DNA of 64,000 bases from Streptomyces sp. NBC_01549 (GCF_026339955.1 NZ_JAPEPW010000004.1:779085-843084); one strand, 5' to 3'. Counted from the stretch's first letter, positions 37,027 through 46,364 are shown. Translations and numbers: made by a program. Notes: generated by a model not told the origin, from the sequence alone.

Positions 37027-37584
37027 AGACCCCATTTTGTGCAATATCCCCCGAGTTCGCCGCGGCCCTCAGTTCCTCGGCGCGCGGTCTGATCAGGCAG
37101 TTCGCCGCCCTCGGCCCGCGCGTTCACGTGCAGATCATGATGCTTCCTCAGAAATCCCGAAGGGCCATCATTATCCGTACGGACCATTTGTCCCCGCCTG
37201 TAAGGCCGACCTGCGGCAACGGGAGAGGGAAGCCAGGACGAACCCATGGGTTGTTGCACAGTTGAGAGCCGCCCGTCCCGACCTGGTGCGACATGCCGCT
37301 TTTGGCGTAATGGGCTCTTCAGGCTGGTCGGCCACGTCACTCTGTGCGGGTTGATCACGGTCGTGTCAGGAGCCCGTGTGCACCGATGAGTGGGTCTTCG
37401 AGTGGATCTGCCGTGACCGCCGGGTGGACCCGAGCGTGTCGGGGCGGGCGTCGGCTCTGCGGTGCAAGGTGAGCCGGGCCAGCTCCAAGCCCCCGAGGCC
37501 GAACACCGTGCCGCCCCGTGAGCGGCCCCTCGGAACGTCCATCCAGCAGGCGAAATCGGCTCTGGTGGAGTGAAGGAGGTGGCC
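37027..37584. other. Intergenic stretch with two weak ORFs, no recognised gene
   Basis: After the ISL3 fragment a plus-strand frame runs on to 37265 without family resemblance. From GTG 37376 to TGA 37573 a 65-residue ORF precedes the phosphatase; its stop overlaps that gene's ribosome-binding site, so it could be a small leader gene, but its composition (Arg/Pro-rich C-terminus) is not convincing. No clear promoter was found. Confidence 0.3.
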
Positions 37585-38826
37585 ATGGCGGACAGCGAGC
37601 GGTGGCCTGACAAGGCCATGGTGGACCGGTCTGAAGGGTTCGGTGAGCGGCTGCTGGGGGTGCTGCTGGACCGGGCGCACGAGATGCCGCCGCAGCTGAT
37701 CGCCCCGCTGGTCGCGGAAGAGGTGGCCAGGGTCGGCGGCCGCGACGTCTCGATCCTCCTGCAGGACTACGGCCAGCGGGTGCTGGTGCCGCTGCCGGGT
37801 AGGCGGCTGACCGTCGGCGAGCCCGAGCCGATCGGTGACTCCCACGCCGGCACGGCCTTCCTGTCCGCGACGTCTATGGAGGTGCCACAGGCCGACGGTG
37901 TCCGGATGTACCTGCCGTTGCTGGACGGCAGCGACCAGGTGGGAGTGATGGCCCTCACCCTGGACACCGTCGATGATGACGACCGGCGACTGCTGCGCAG
38001 GCTCGCCGGCCTGGTCGCCGACACGCTGGTCACCAAGAACAGTTACACCGACCGGTTCTTCCAGGCCCGGCGCCGCGAGCCGATGAGCGTGGCCGCGGAG
38101 ATCCAGTGGTCCCTGCTGCCCCCGCTGGCCATGTCCGTCCCGCAGGTCGAGGTGGCCGGAATCCTCGAGCCCGCCTACAAGGTCGCCGGCGACAGCTTCG
38201 ACTACGCCCTCAATGACGACATCCTGCATCTGGCAGTGATCGACGCGATGGGCCACGGCCTGGACGCCGCCACCATGGCGACCGTCGCTATCGGCGCCTA
38301 CCGGCACGCTAGACGCGCCGACATCGGACTGGCTGAGATCTACGCGTTCATGGACCAGGCCATCGCCGGGCAGTTCGGGCCCGAGCACTTCGTCACCGCG
38401 CAGATGATGCGCCTGGATATCGCAACGGGCCATCTGCAATGGGTCAACGCGGGCCATCCCGCACCGCTGCTGATCCGTAACCACGAGGTCGTCCAGCAAC
38501 TGGAGAGCCCGACCACCCTGCCGGTCGGCTTCGGCGGTGAACAGCCCCGGATCAGCGAGCAGACCCTCCAATGCGGCGACCGGGTGCTGTGCTTCACCGA
38601 CGGCCTCATCGAGGAGCACGAAGCCGGCGAAGAGCAGTTCGGCGAGGAACAACTCGTCCACTGGATCAACCGCATCGAGCACACAGAGAATCGAGTGCGT
38701 GCGGTGGTGCGCGCCCTCTCCCACGCCCTGATGGAGGAACGGGGCGGCACGACCACCGACGACGCGACCCTCTTCCTGATGGAGTGGCGCGGGGGCGCCG
38801 CCGATCACCTCGCCGCACTGGGCTGA
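37585..38826 (+). CDS. GAF plus SpoIIE/PP2C-type serine phosphatase
   Basis: 413 residues from ATG 37585, which has an excellent GAAGGAGGTGG site upstream. Residues about 20-150 form a GAF-like sensor domain. The C-terminal half is a SpoIIE-type PP2C with VAGDSFDYALNDD, VIDAMGHGLDAATMAT, VNAGHPAPLL and FTDGLIEEHE, and the metal-binding aspartates are in place. In streptomycetes these phosphatases act on anti-anti-sigma factors to tune alternative sigma factors, but no sigma, anti-sigma or STAS gene is nearby, so the target is unknown. It has no membrane segment. Confidence 0.85.
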   Translation: MADSERWPDKAMVDRSEGFGERLLGVLLDRAHEMPPQLIAPLVAEEVARVGGRDVSILLQDYGQRVLVPLPGRRLTVGEPEPIGDSHAGTAFLSATSMEVPQADGVRMYLPLLDGSDQVGVMALTLDTVDDDDRRLLRRLAGLVADTLVTKNSYTDRFFQARRREPMSVAAEIQWSLLPPLAMSVPQVEVAGILEPAYKVAGDSFDYALNDDILHLAVIDAMGHGLDAATMATVAIGAYRHARRADIGLAEIYAFMDQAIAGQFGPEHFVTAQMMRLDIATGHLQWVNAGHPAPLLIRNHEVVQQLESPTTLPVGFGGEQPRISEQTLQCGDRVLCFTDGLIEEHEAGEEQFGEEQLVHWINRIEHTENRVRAVVRALSHALMEERGGTTTDDATLFLMEWRGGAADHLAALG

Positions 38827-38876
38827 GTCGAAAGCCGCACCGCGATTGCGGAGCCCACGACACGGGGCCCGGCGCG

Positions 38877-39284
38877 ACGAAGGCGATGCAGGAGATCTAC
38901 AACGCCGAGGACCGCGCTCACGCCGACAAGGCGATCGAGGCGTTCAAGAAGACCTACGGCGCGAAGTTCCCCAAAGCCGTCGCGAAGATCACCGACGACC
39001 GGAAGGAGCTGCCGGCCTTCTTCGACTTCCCGGCCGAGCACTGGATCAACCTGCGGACCACGAACCCGATCGAGTCGACGTTCTCCACGGTCAAGCTCCG
39101 CACCAAGGTCACCCGCGGTGCCGGCAGCCCGGCCGCAGCTCTCGCGATGGTGTTCAAGCTCGTCGAGACCGCCCAGGCCCGCTGGCGCGCGATCACCGGC
39201 GCCCACCTCGTCGCCCTGGTCCGCGCTGGCGCCCGCTTCGACAACGGCGTCCTGGCCGAGCGGCGGGAGGACGCTGCTGCCTGA
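38877..39284 (+). mobile_element. IS256-family transposase C-terminal fragment
   Basis: A frame of about 135 residues ending TGA at 39284 (AMQEIYNAEDRAHADKAIEA, NPIESTFSTVKLRTKVT, AQARWRAITG) matches the last third of Mutator/IS256 transposases, including the catalytic Glu in PIESTF. It has no start and no upstream catalytic Asp residues, so it is a dead remnant. It lies 50 bp after the phosphatase gene. Confidence 0.85.
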
Positions 39285-39304
39285 TCAGACCTCACGCGAT
39301 TCAT

Positions 39305-40252
39305 TCAGACCGTGATCGCAAGCTTGCCCTGCACACCGCCGGCAGCCAGCACCTCGTGCGCCTCGGGCAACCTCTCCAGCGGGAACACCTGCTGCAAGTG
39401 CACCCGAAGCCTCCCCGCCTCAACCAGCTCGGTCAGTGCCTCCAGGCCGGCCGGGTCCGGTTCCACGCCGACCGCCGCGAAGCGCACGCCGGACTGCTCC
39501 GCGAGCTTGGGCAGGGTGGTGCTGAGCCGCTCCACCGCCGTCACCAGCACGCCGCCCTGCCGCAGCACGCCGAAGGAACGCTCGGCGTTCCCACCGCCCA
39601 GAGTCTCCAGCACCACGTCCACCGGCGCCTCCCGGAGCACCTCGGTGTAGTCCAGGGTCCGGTAGTCGACCAGCTGGTCCGCACCCAACCCGCGCAGGAA
39701 GTCGTGCTTGGACGCGCTCGCCGTGCCGATCACCTCTGCGCCGAGGTGCTTGGCCAGCTGCACCGCGACGTGTCCGAGCCCGCCGCCCGCACCGTGGATC
39801 AGTACCCGTTGCCCCGGCCGCAGCTGCGCGATCTCCACCAGCGCATGCCAGGCGGTCAGGCCGACCAGCGGCAGCGCCGCAGCCTCCTCATGGCTGATCC
39901 CTGCCGGCTTGCGAGCCAACTGCCGTGCGGGGGCGACCAGATACTCGGCGTTCGCACCGGCCGCGGCCGGGAAGTACGGCATCCCGTAGACCTCGTCGCC
40001 GACCTGGAACCGGTGCACACCCGGATCGACCTGCTCTACCACCCCGCAGACGTCCCATCCCAGGACGAAAGGCGGCTCGCCCAGCAACGGGAAGGTGCCG
40101 GAGCGGACGAACAGTTCCACGGGGTTGACGCTCGTCGCCCTGACCCGGACCAGCACCTGCGTCGGTCCAGGTGCCGGCTTGGGCGCGTCGTCGACGAGCT
40201 CCAGCACTTCGGGGCCGCCGAAGGACTTCTGGGTGATCGCGCGCATTGTCAT
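39305..40252 (-). CDS. NADP-dependent quinone-type oxidoreductase (zinc-free MDR)
   Basis: 315 residues from ATG 40252 (MTMRAITQKSFGGPEVLEL...), or 313 from ATG 40246. The GroES-like N-terminal half is followed by a Rossmann domain with HGAGGGLGHVAVQLAKHLGA. The cysteine clusters of zinc alcohol dehydrogenases are missing, as in QOR-type enzymes that reduce quinones or enones. The IS6 end at 40257 lies only four bases before the ATG, so the native ribosome-binding site and promoter are gone. Expression would depend on the IS. Confidence 0.83.
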   Translation of the reverse strand: MTMRAITQKSFGGPEVLELVDDAPKPAPGPTQVLVRVRATSVNPVELFVRSGTFPLLGEPPFVLGWDVCGVVEQVDPGVHRFQVGDEVYGMPYFPAAAGANAEYLVAPARQLARKPAGISHEEAAALPLVGLTAWHALVEIAQLRPGQRVLIHGAGGGLGHVAVQLAKHLGAEVIGTASASKHDFLRGLGADQLVDYRTLDYTEVLREAPVDVVLETLGGGNAERSFGVLRQGGVLVTAVERLSTTLPKLAEQSGVRFAAVGVEPDPAGLEALTELVEAGRLRVHLQQVFPLERLPEAHEVLAAGGVQGKLAITV

Positions 40253-40256
40253 GCAC

Positions 40257-41118
40257 GGCGTTGTCACGTTGTTGGGTGCGTGACTGTCTGATGGTGCGTC
40301 GGGGTGTGGTGGGTCTGCGGTCCGGGCCTGTGTTCAGGCCGTGGCGGGCAGGCTGGCAGTGCCGGTGATCTGGTCCCAGATGGCGAGCGGATGGTCATCT
40401 CGGCTCGGTGGTCGAAGGCTGTCATCAGGTGGCGGTGGGGTCGGAAGTGGGGTGAGATGCCGCTGAACGCGGACAGGAACCGCTGGGCTCCACCGGTACT
40501 GCGGAAGCCCTTCATCGCGCGTTCACGCTGCCTGGTGGGCTGGTGGCTGTTCTCGGCCCGGTTGTTCAGTCCCTTGTGCGAGCGGTGCTCGACGGAGGGC
40601 ATGACCTCACGGTGGGCCGCGCCGTAGGAACGCAGCTTGTCCGTGACGACCACCCGCGGCACCGCACGCGTCCTCTTCATCAGACGGCGGAAGAAGCGCC
40701 GGGCCGCGGCCTTGTCCCGCCGATTCTGCACGAGGATGTCCAGCACCATTCCGTCCTGGTCGACGGCCCGCCACAGGTACTTCAGCTCCCCGTTGATCCT
40801 GACGAACACCTCGTCCAGATGCCATTTATCCCCGGGCCGGGGACGGCGGCGGCGCAGTCCGTTCACGTAGGCCTGGCCGAACGTGGCGCACCAGCGGCGG
40901 ATCGTTTCGTAGGAGACGATGACGCCGCGCTGGAGCATCAGCTCCTCGACCTCGCGGAAGCTGAGCGGAAAGCGGAAGTACAGCCACACACAGTGCGAGA
41001 TCACCTCGACCGGGTACCGGTGCCCCCTGTACGACGGCGACGCACACCCCACAGACAACCCCCTCCAACATGACCAACCAGAAGATCATCCCACCCGGTC
41101 AGCCAACGTGACAGCGCC
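40257..41118 (-). mobile_element. IS6-family insertion sequence, copy 2, both ends present, transposase frameshifted
   Basis: The ends are GGCGTTGTCACGTTGTTGG at 40257-40275 and the inverted CAGCCAACGTGACAGCGCC at 41100-41118. The minus-strand transposase runs from about 41058 (TTG; other starts possible) toward a TGA at 40334-40336. It contains an N-terminal HTH and the DDE blocks GDKWHLDEVF and VVTDKLRSYG. Compared with copy 1, one A is missing near 40386 (GGCGAGCGG versus GGCGAAGCGG), which alters the last ~15 residues after MTIR. The 8 bases flanking each side do not match, so this copy has no target duplication and probably arrived by replicative transposition or deletion. Confidence 0.87.
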
Positions 41119-41255
41119 GTCTCAGGTGCTTCCGGGCCCCCTCAGACAACTGCTGGCCGAAGAACGGAACCGGCTCAGAGGTCAGCCGCAACAGCACCAC
41201 TCCGTCAGGCCATCTCACTCTTCAGCGCATGATGAACGGGGGTCAGTCGAACTGC

Positions 41256-42167
41256 TCAAGCGTGCCTTGTGACGGCATCGCCTCCAAGCTGCCACATCTC
41301 GTAGTTCCCACATTCTGCCGTGATCTCGGCCGTCGACTGGGCCGCAGTGACGAAGTCATCTACTACCGGCGAGGTGTGAGATGCCGCCACCGCGAGGCAC
41401 ACCTGGTCGGGCGCCAGATCCGGGATGGGCACATAGACGACGTCCGGATGCGAGTAGAACACGGACGCCGAACGGGCCAGGAAGGAGATGCCCCGGCCGG
41501 CCGCGACATGCTCGAGCGTCTCGTCCACCCCGCGCACCGGGTACCCGGCATTGGGGAGCGGGCGCTTGGTGGGCTGTGTGCTCGGGTCACCGTGCCAGAC
41601 CAGCGGTTCGCCGGCCAGGTCGGCCTCGGTGACCTCCTTCTTGCCGGCAAACCGGTGTCCGGCGGGCAGTACCGCTACCCGCGGCTCGGTGTACAGCGGG
41701 GTGACGCGCAGGCCGGCCTCGTCGATGGGCAGCCGCACGTAGCCGACGTCGATACGGCCGTCGAGCAGCATCGCAGCCTGGTCGTCCCCTTCGATCCGCT
41801 GCACGTCCACGACCACGTCCGGGTGCCGGTCCTCGAACGCACGGGCCGCCGGGGTGACGGCAACGCCGGCCCGGAAACCGACCATCAGCCGCCGCTTGCC
41901 GCCGGCGGCCGCGGACACCCGGCGGCGGACCGCGTGGGTTGAGGCGAGCAGCGGACCGGCGTCGGCCAGCAGTTGCCGGCCTGCATCTGTCAGCTCCACG
42001 CCGTGGCGATCCCTGGTGAACAGCGAGGCGCCGAGATCCTGCTCGAGCGCACGGATCTGCCGACTGAGCACCGGCTGCGCGATGTGCAGCTCATCGGCGG
42101 CGCGGCCGAAGTGCAACTGGTCGGCCACAGCGACGAAGTAACGCAGTTTGCGCAGGTCCAGATCCAT
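41256..42167 (-). CDS. LysR-family transcriptional regulator
   Basis: 303 residues from ATG 42167 (MDLDLRKLRYFVAVADQLHF...). The N-terminal winged helix-turn-helix (ADELHIAQPVLSRQIRALEQ, LGASLF) is followed by the periplasmic-binding-like effector domain. LysR regulators typically control a divergent neighbour. Here the next gene in that direction is the NAD(P)-binding protein at 43449, but a 1-kb IS5-like element now lies between them, leaving just 68 bp of the native region before the IS. The ligand is unknown. Confidence 0.88.
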   Translation of the reverse strand: MDLDLRKLRYFVAVADQLHFGRAADELHIAQPVLSRQIRALEQDLGASLFTRDRHGVELTDAGRQLLADAGPLLASTHAVRRRVSAAAGGKRRLMVGFRAGVAVTPAARAFEDRHPDVVVDVQRIEGDDQAAMLLDGRIDVGYVRLPIDEAGLRVTPLYTEPRVAVLPAGHRFAGKKEVTEADLAGEPLVWHGDPSTQPTKRPLPNAGYPVRGVDETLEHVAAGRGISFLARSASVFYSHPDVVYVPIPDLAPDQVCLAVAASHTSPVVDDFVTAAQSTAEITAECGNYEMWQLGGDAVTRHA

Positions 42168-42235
42168 GGCGCCCCCAGCTGGTGATGCCTCCAGGGTATC
42201 ACCACGGCTGAAAGAAGTCTTGGACGCCCACTCAG

Positions 42236-43259
42236 GCCAATGAAGTCTTCTCAGCAACGTGACGGTTGCGGTGTGTGACGCTGCCGGACGGCGCGGGATG
42301 GTGACTCGGCGTCAGACATGAGTGAAGCCCCTGGTGGGAACGGGTCTGCGAAGATCACGTTCCGCACAACCAGAGGCTCCACGTGGCGTCCAGTATCACC
42401 TACACCGCCGTGCTCGATGTCCGCAGGGCGACCGCCGAGCATCTCGCGAAGCTGCTGCGCGGGCACCGCGAACAGCTCGGGACCCGCAAGGGCACTCGCG
42501 CGCTGGGCGTCTTCCGGCAGGCGGTGCTCGTGCTGCGCTGGTTCGTCGACGGTACCCGGCTGGTCCAACTCGCCCGGGACAACGGCATCTCGGTACCGAC
42601 CGCCTACCGCTACCTGCACGAAGGGCTGACGGTGCTCGCCGACCACGCTCCCGATCTGTCCACCGCGCTGGAGAGGGCGGCGGCAGCCGGGTACACCCAC
42701 CTCAACCTGGACGGCACGGTCATACGCACCGACCGAGTGGCCGCCGCCGGCCCCAACGGCGCGGACCTGTGGTGGTCGGGCAAGCACAAGCACCACGGAG
42801 GAAACGTGCAGGTCATCGCCGCCCCGGACGGCTGGCCCATCTGGGTCTCCCCGGTCCGCCCGGGCCGCGAGCACGACACCACCTGCGCACGGGCCCACGG
42901 ACTGGTCGACACCCTGAACCGGCTCGCCGCCACTCTGGGCGTCCCCACCCTGACCGACCTCGGCTACGAGAACGCCGGGCCCGGCTTCCGCCACCCGGTC
43001 AAGAAGCCCAAGGGCGGTGAACTCGCCGAACCCGACCAGGCGTTCAACGCCGTAATCCGAGGCGTCCACGCTGTCGCCGAACGTGCCAACGCCCTGCTGA
43101 AGGTCACTTTCAAGGCCCTGCGCAGGGTCAGCCTCGACCCTGCGGCCATCACCCGCATCGCCCGAGCCGCCCTCGTCTTGCTCCAGCTCGAGCACGGCCG
43201 CACCGCCTGAACGAAGATCACAAAACGTCACGAGGCGTTACCGAGAAGAGTTCAATGGC
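42236..43259 (+). mobile_element. IS5-like insertion sequence, apparently complete
   Basis: Terminal inverted repeats of 23 bp with about four mismatches lie at 42236-42258 (GCCAATGAAGTCTTCTCAGC...) and 43237-43259 (ending AGAGTTCAATGGC). The element is about 1,024 bp and holds one intact transposase gene. No clear target duplication was seen in the bases just outside the ends. Confidence 0.75.
42383..43210 (+). CDS. IS5-family transposase (DDE_Tnp_4 type)
   Basis: 275 residues from GTG 42383. The N-terminal part carries a helix-turn-helix (RDNGISVPTAYRYLHEGL). The RNase H-like core reads LNLDGTVIRTDR (first Asp), LTDLGYENAG (second Asp) and ERANALLKVTFKAL (Glu region). The frame is intact from start to stop, so this copy may be active. 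Length and layout match short IS5-group transposases common in Streptomyces. Confidence 0.87.
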   Translation: MASSITYTAVLDVRRATAEHLAKLLRGHREQLGTRKGTRALGVFRQAVLVLRWFVDGTRLVQLARDNGISVPTAYRYLHEGLTVLADHAPDLSTALERAAAAGYTHLNLDGTVIRTDRVAAAGPNGADLWWSGKHKHHGGNVQVIAAPDGWPIWVSPVRPGREHDTTCARAHGLVDTLNRLAATLGVPTLTDLGYENAGPGFRHPVKKPKGGELAEPDQAFNAVIRGVHAVAERANALLKVTFKALRRVSLDPAAITRIARAALVLLQLEHGRTA

Positions 43260-43448
43260 AACCTGAATAGGTACCTAATGGTCCGAGCGAATTCGGCACA
43301 AGAATTCGACATCGGAGGGACCAGGCCCAGAATTAGCGCATCAGGATTTGAACGCCCCATCGCGTTATTCGACGGCGTCGACGACACAACCGTTAACAAC
43401 GACGGGGCGGGCATGGCGTCCTATCCAGCTCCAGAAAGCAGGAACTCC

Positions 43449-44081
43449 ATGAGCAGCATCAGCATTATCGGCCTGGGGAACGCGGCCCGCGCCCTGGCCG
43501 CCCGGGCGCTCGCCGGCGGCAACGCAGTCGAGATCATCGGCCGTGACCCGGCCAAGGCCAAGGAATTGGCCGCTGCGCTCGGTGGCGCCACTGTCGGGAC
43601 GGCCGGCACCGCCCCGGCCGGGGACATCGTTGTCCTCGCCGTGCCGTACGCCGGCGCGGCGGCGGTGGCGAGCGAGTACGGGGACGCACTGCGAGGCAAG
43701 ATCATCGTTGACATCACCAACCCCGTAGCCCCCGACTTGCAGGGCTTCGTCGTCCCCGACGACAGTTCCGGCGCACAGGAGATCGCCAAGGCGGCTCCAG
43801 ATGACGCGCATGTCGTCAAGGCGTTCAACACTGTGTTTTCCCACGTTCTGGCGGCCGGCCCGGCCGAGGATCGCCCTCTGGACGTGTTCATCGCCGGCGA
43901 CGACGCGCAGGCGAAGGCACGCGTGTCGGCGTTCGTCGAGAGCCTGGGGCTGCGCCCCTGGGACACCGGGGAACTGTTCATGGCGCGGGCACTGGAGAAC
44001 GTCGGCCTGCTGGAGCTGGGCCTCATGAACCACTCCGTCAAGCACACCAATTTCTCCCTCGGCATCACCCTTCTCGGCTGA
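43449..44081 (+). CDS. NADPH-dependent F420 reductase-like / Rossmann oxidoreductase
   Basis: 210 residues from ATG 43449, with AGGAA upstream; the frame is open back to 43278, but that part is not protein-like. IIGLGNAARALAARALAGGN is the dinucleotide-binding loop, followed by VVLAVPYAGAAAV, DITNPV and VKAFNTVF, the pattern of Npd/F420H2:NADP oxidoreductase-like proteins. It is the first of three small NAD(P)-binding enzymes behind the IS5-like element. The 189 bp before it (43260-43448) holds no other gene. Confidence 0.8.
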   Translation: MSSISIIGLGNAARALAARALAGGNAVEIIGRDPAKAKELAAALGGATVGTAGTAPAGDIVVLAVPYAGAAAVASEYGDALRGKIIVDITNPVAPDLQGFVVPDDSSGAQEIAKAAPDDAHVVKAFNTVFSHVLAAGPAEDRPLDVFIAGDDAQAKARVSAFVESLGLRPWDTGELFMARALENVGLLELGLMNHSVKHTNFSLGITLLG

Positions 44082-44101
44082 TCACACCCCTTACCCCTAC
44101 C

Positions 44102-44140
44102 TTTCGTGCCGCGTTACGCCAGTTCACTTGCGGCACGAAA
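44102..44140. terminator. 11-bp perfect stem between oxidoreductase genes
   Basis: TTTCGTGCCGC (44102-44112) pairs with GCGGCACGAAA (44130-44140) around a 17-nt loop, right after the first oxidoreductase gene. It may terminate or attenuate transcription into the SDR gene, or serve as an operator. Confidence 0.5.
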
Positions 44141-44173
44141 AGATCCTGCACCTACCCTCACAAGGACAATCAG

Positions 44174-45112
44174 ATGCGCGTATTCGTCGCTGGGGGGACC
44201 GGCCATTCCGGTTCGTACATCATCCCCGAGCTCATCGCCGCCGGGCACGAGGTCACCGGCCTGGCCCGGTCGGACGCGGCCGCGGCGGCCCTGTCCGCGC
44301 TCGGCGCGAAGGTGCGTCGCGGCGACGTCCAGGATCTCGACGGGCTCAAGGAGGCAGCCTCGGGTTCCGATGGCGTCATCCACGTGGCCCACAGGCAGGA
44401 TCTGCTGCCCTCCGGTGGGATGGACGCCGTGGCCGCTGCAGAGCTCCCGATCATGCTCGCGTACGGCGAGGCACTGGCGGGAACCGGAAAGCCGCTGGTC
44501 ACGGCGGGGAGCATTGGCTCACCCGGGCAGCACCTGGGCCGGCCGGCCACCGAGGAGGACCCGGCCCTCCCCGCCGGCGAGGAGCACAAAGGCACCCTGC
44601 GAATCCGCAACGTCGTGGAAAGGGCAGTAGTCGACCTCGCCGAGCAGGGGGTGCGGTCTTCGGTCGTGCGGATCGCCAACATCGCGCACAGCACGACCGA
44701 TCGTGCCGGCTTCCTCCCCACGCTGATCGCGCTCGCGAAGGAAAAGGGGTTCGTCGGCTACCCCGGGGACGGCGCGAACCTGTGGAACGCCGTGCACATC
44801 CGCGATGCCGCCACCTTGTTCCGCCTGGCGCTGGAGAAGGGGCCGGCCGGCAAATACTGGCACGCGGTCGAGGACGGGGGCATCCCGTTCCGCGACATCG
44901 CCGAGGCCATCGCCAGCCGCCTGGGCCTGCCCGCCGTGAGCGTTCCCAACGATGCCCTGATGACGCCGGGGTACTTCGGGTTCCTCACGAATATCGTCAC
45001 GCAGAGCTACCCGGCGTCCAACCTCATCACCCGCCGGACCCTCGGCTGGGAACCCGCCCAGCCAGGCCTGCTCGCCGATATGGACAACGGCCACTATTTC
45101 CCCGCCGGCTGA
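44174..45112 (+). CDS. SDR-family NAD-dependent epimerase/dehydratase-like protein
   Basis: 312 residues from ATG 44174. The N-terminus VFVAGGTGHSGSYIIPELI is an extended-SDR Rossmann motif (GxxGxxG-like). The usual YxxxK is not obvious; the active-site area has HKGTLRIRNVVERA in its place, typical of NAD(P)-binding proteins annotated as dTDP-4-dehydrorhamnose reductase-like or nucleoside-diphosphate-sugar epimerases of uncertain function. It sits between two F420-reductase-like genes and probably acts with them in a redox or detoxification step; the substrate is unknown. Confidence 0.78.
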   Translation: MRVFVAGGTGHSGSYIIPELIAAGHEVTGLARSDAAAAALSALGAKVRRGDVQDLDGLKEAASGSDGVIHVAHRQDLLPSGGMDAVAAAELPIMLAYGEALAGTGKPLVTAGSIGSPGQHLGRPATEEDPALPAGEEHKGTLRIRNVVERAVVDLAEQGVRSSVVRIANIAHSTTDRAGFLPTLIALAKEKGFVGYPGDGANLWNAVHIRDAATLFRLALEKGPAGKYWHAVEDGGIPFRDIAEAIASRLGLPAVSVPNDALMTPGYFGFLTNIVTQSYPASNLITRRTLGWEPAQPGLLADMDNGHYFPAG

Positions 45113-45181
45113 CGGCGGGAACCGGGATCGAAACGAACCCGGCAACCGGCAAGTTCGGCTCTTCTGAAGGACGTTGAGATT

Positions 45182-45850
45182 ATGACGACTGTGGGATTCA
45201 TCGGAAGCGGAAGCATCGGCAGGACCATCGCGCGACTCGCCGTCGGGGCCGGGCACCAGGTGGTGCTCAGCAACTCGCGCGGTCCCGAAACGCTCGTGGA
45301 CACGGCCGAGGAACTGGGGCCGCGGGCGTCCGCGGCGACGAGCGAAGAGGCCGCGGCGGCCGGTGACATTGTCGTGGTCACGGTGCCGGTCAGCGCCTTC
45401 CCCCACGTGCCCGCCGCGCCACTGGCCGGGAAGACGGTCATCGACACCTGTAACTACGGCCCCGAGCGTGACGGGCACATCCCCGAGCTCGACAGCAAAT
45501 CCCTCACCTCAAGCGAGCTGCTCCTGCGGTACGTCCCCGACGCCCTGCTCGTAAAGGCGTTCAACAACATCTTCTTCAGGCATCTGCTGTCACTCGCCCG
45601 CCCGGCAGGGGCGGCCGACCGTTCCTACCTGCCGATCGCCGGAGACTCCGCATCGGCGAAGGCGGCGGTGACCGAATTCATCGACTCCATCGGCTACAGC
45701 GTGGTAGACGCGGGAACGCTGGCCGACAGTTGGCGGCAGGCGACGGGCACGCCGGTGTGGGGAACACCGTACGGGCCGTACTCGAACGAGAAGGGCCAGC
45801 CGGTCGGCGAGGACGCCATCCACGCGGCACTGGCCACCGCAACGCGGTAA
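45182..45850 (+). CDS. NADPH-dependent F420 reductase-like protein
   Basis: 222 residues from ATG 45182, with GAAGGACG upstream. GFIGSGSIGRTIARLAVGAG is the nucleotide-binding loop, followed by VVLSNSRGPETL, VVVTVPVSAFPHVP, VIDTCNY and VKAFNNIFF, the same plan as the gene at 43449. Proteins of this type reduce NADP with F420H2 or act as small ketone or imine reductases. It is the last gene of the set and is followed 42 bp later by a strong terminator. Confidence 0.82.
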   Translation: MTTVGFIGSGSIGRTIARLAVGAGHQVVLSNSRGPETLVDTAEELGPRASAATSEEAAAAGDIVVVTVPVSAFPHVPAAPLAGKTVIDTCNYGPERDGHIPELDSKSLTSSELLLRYVPDALLVKAFNNIFFRHLLSLARPAGAADRSYLPIAGDSASAKAAVTEFIDSIGYSVVDAGTLADSWRQATGTPVWGTPYGPYSNEKGQPVGEDAIHAALATATR

Positions 45851-45892
45851 CCGTCGATTATCGCGGACCGTGATGGGGTCCGGCCGTGCCAT

Positions 45893-45929
45893 GCCCCCGC
45901 CCGGGGGATACCGGGCGGGGGCTTATTTC
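45893..45929 (+). terminator. Strong intrinsic terminator
   Basis: GCCCCCGCCCGG (45893-45904) pairs with CCGGGCGGGGGC (45911-45922) around a 6-nt loop and is followed by TTATTTC. It closes the oxidoreductase operon. Confidence 0.88.
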
Positions 45930-46099
45930 GCACGCAAAGGCGTCGAATCCAGCGAAGGTTTGCCCCTGCGTCTCGTCGCGGGGAGTCAGGTTCGACGTCG
46001 CTGGGCCAGGTCGCGGACTGCTCCCCGGGAGTCCAACTGCCCGCGCAGATTCGTGTTGACCTCCTCAACTGGTGGTTTGGCCCCGCACGCTGCCGTAGT

Positions 46100-46364
46100 G
46101 CTGAACAGCCTCAGCGCTCTGCCGGACAGCTCAGACGAGACGATCGGGGTGGCAGCAGTCGATCGGCGGGGCCCCGTCACGGATGACGCCATGCTCGCCG
46201 CCGCGCTCCACCTCTGCGACCAGGAACTGAGCCTGCGGGAGATCGCCGAGCGGCTCTTCAACTCCACGGGGAAGAAGAAAGGCCAGCACCCGTCAGCGGC
46301 CACCGTCATGCGGATGCTCCGCGACCACGATGAGAGGGCACTGGAAGCTTCTGATTACGGATAG
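46100..46364 (+). pseudogene. C-terminal remnant of a serine recombinase
   Basis: The last ~60 residues before TAG at 46364 (DDAMLAAALHLCDQELSLRE, IAERLF, KKKGQHPSAATVMRMLRDHD) look like the C-terminal helix-turn-helix tail of Streptomyces resolvase-like recombinases. The catalytic N-terminal domain is absent. The frame is open upstream to about 45870 but runs back into the terminator, so it is not native. Nothing was seen in 46365-46572. Confidence 0.5.

Noticed and set aside
43297..43317. GAATTCGGCACAAGAATTC, resembling a cDNA cloning adaptor
   Set aside because: It is close to but not the same as the common adaptor, lies in genomic context without vector sequence, and can arise by chance.
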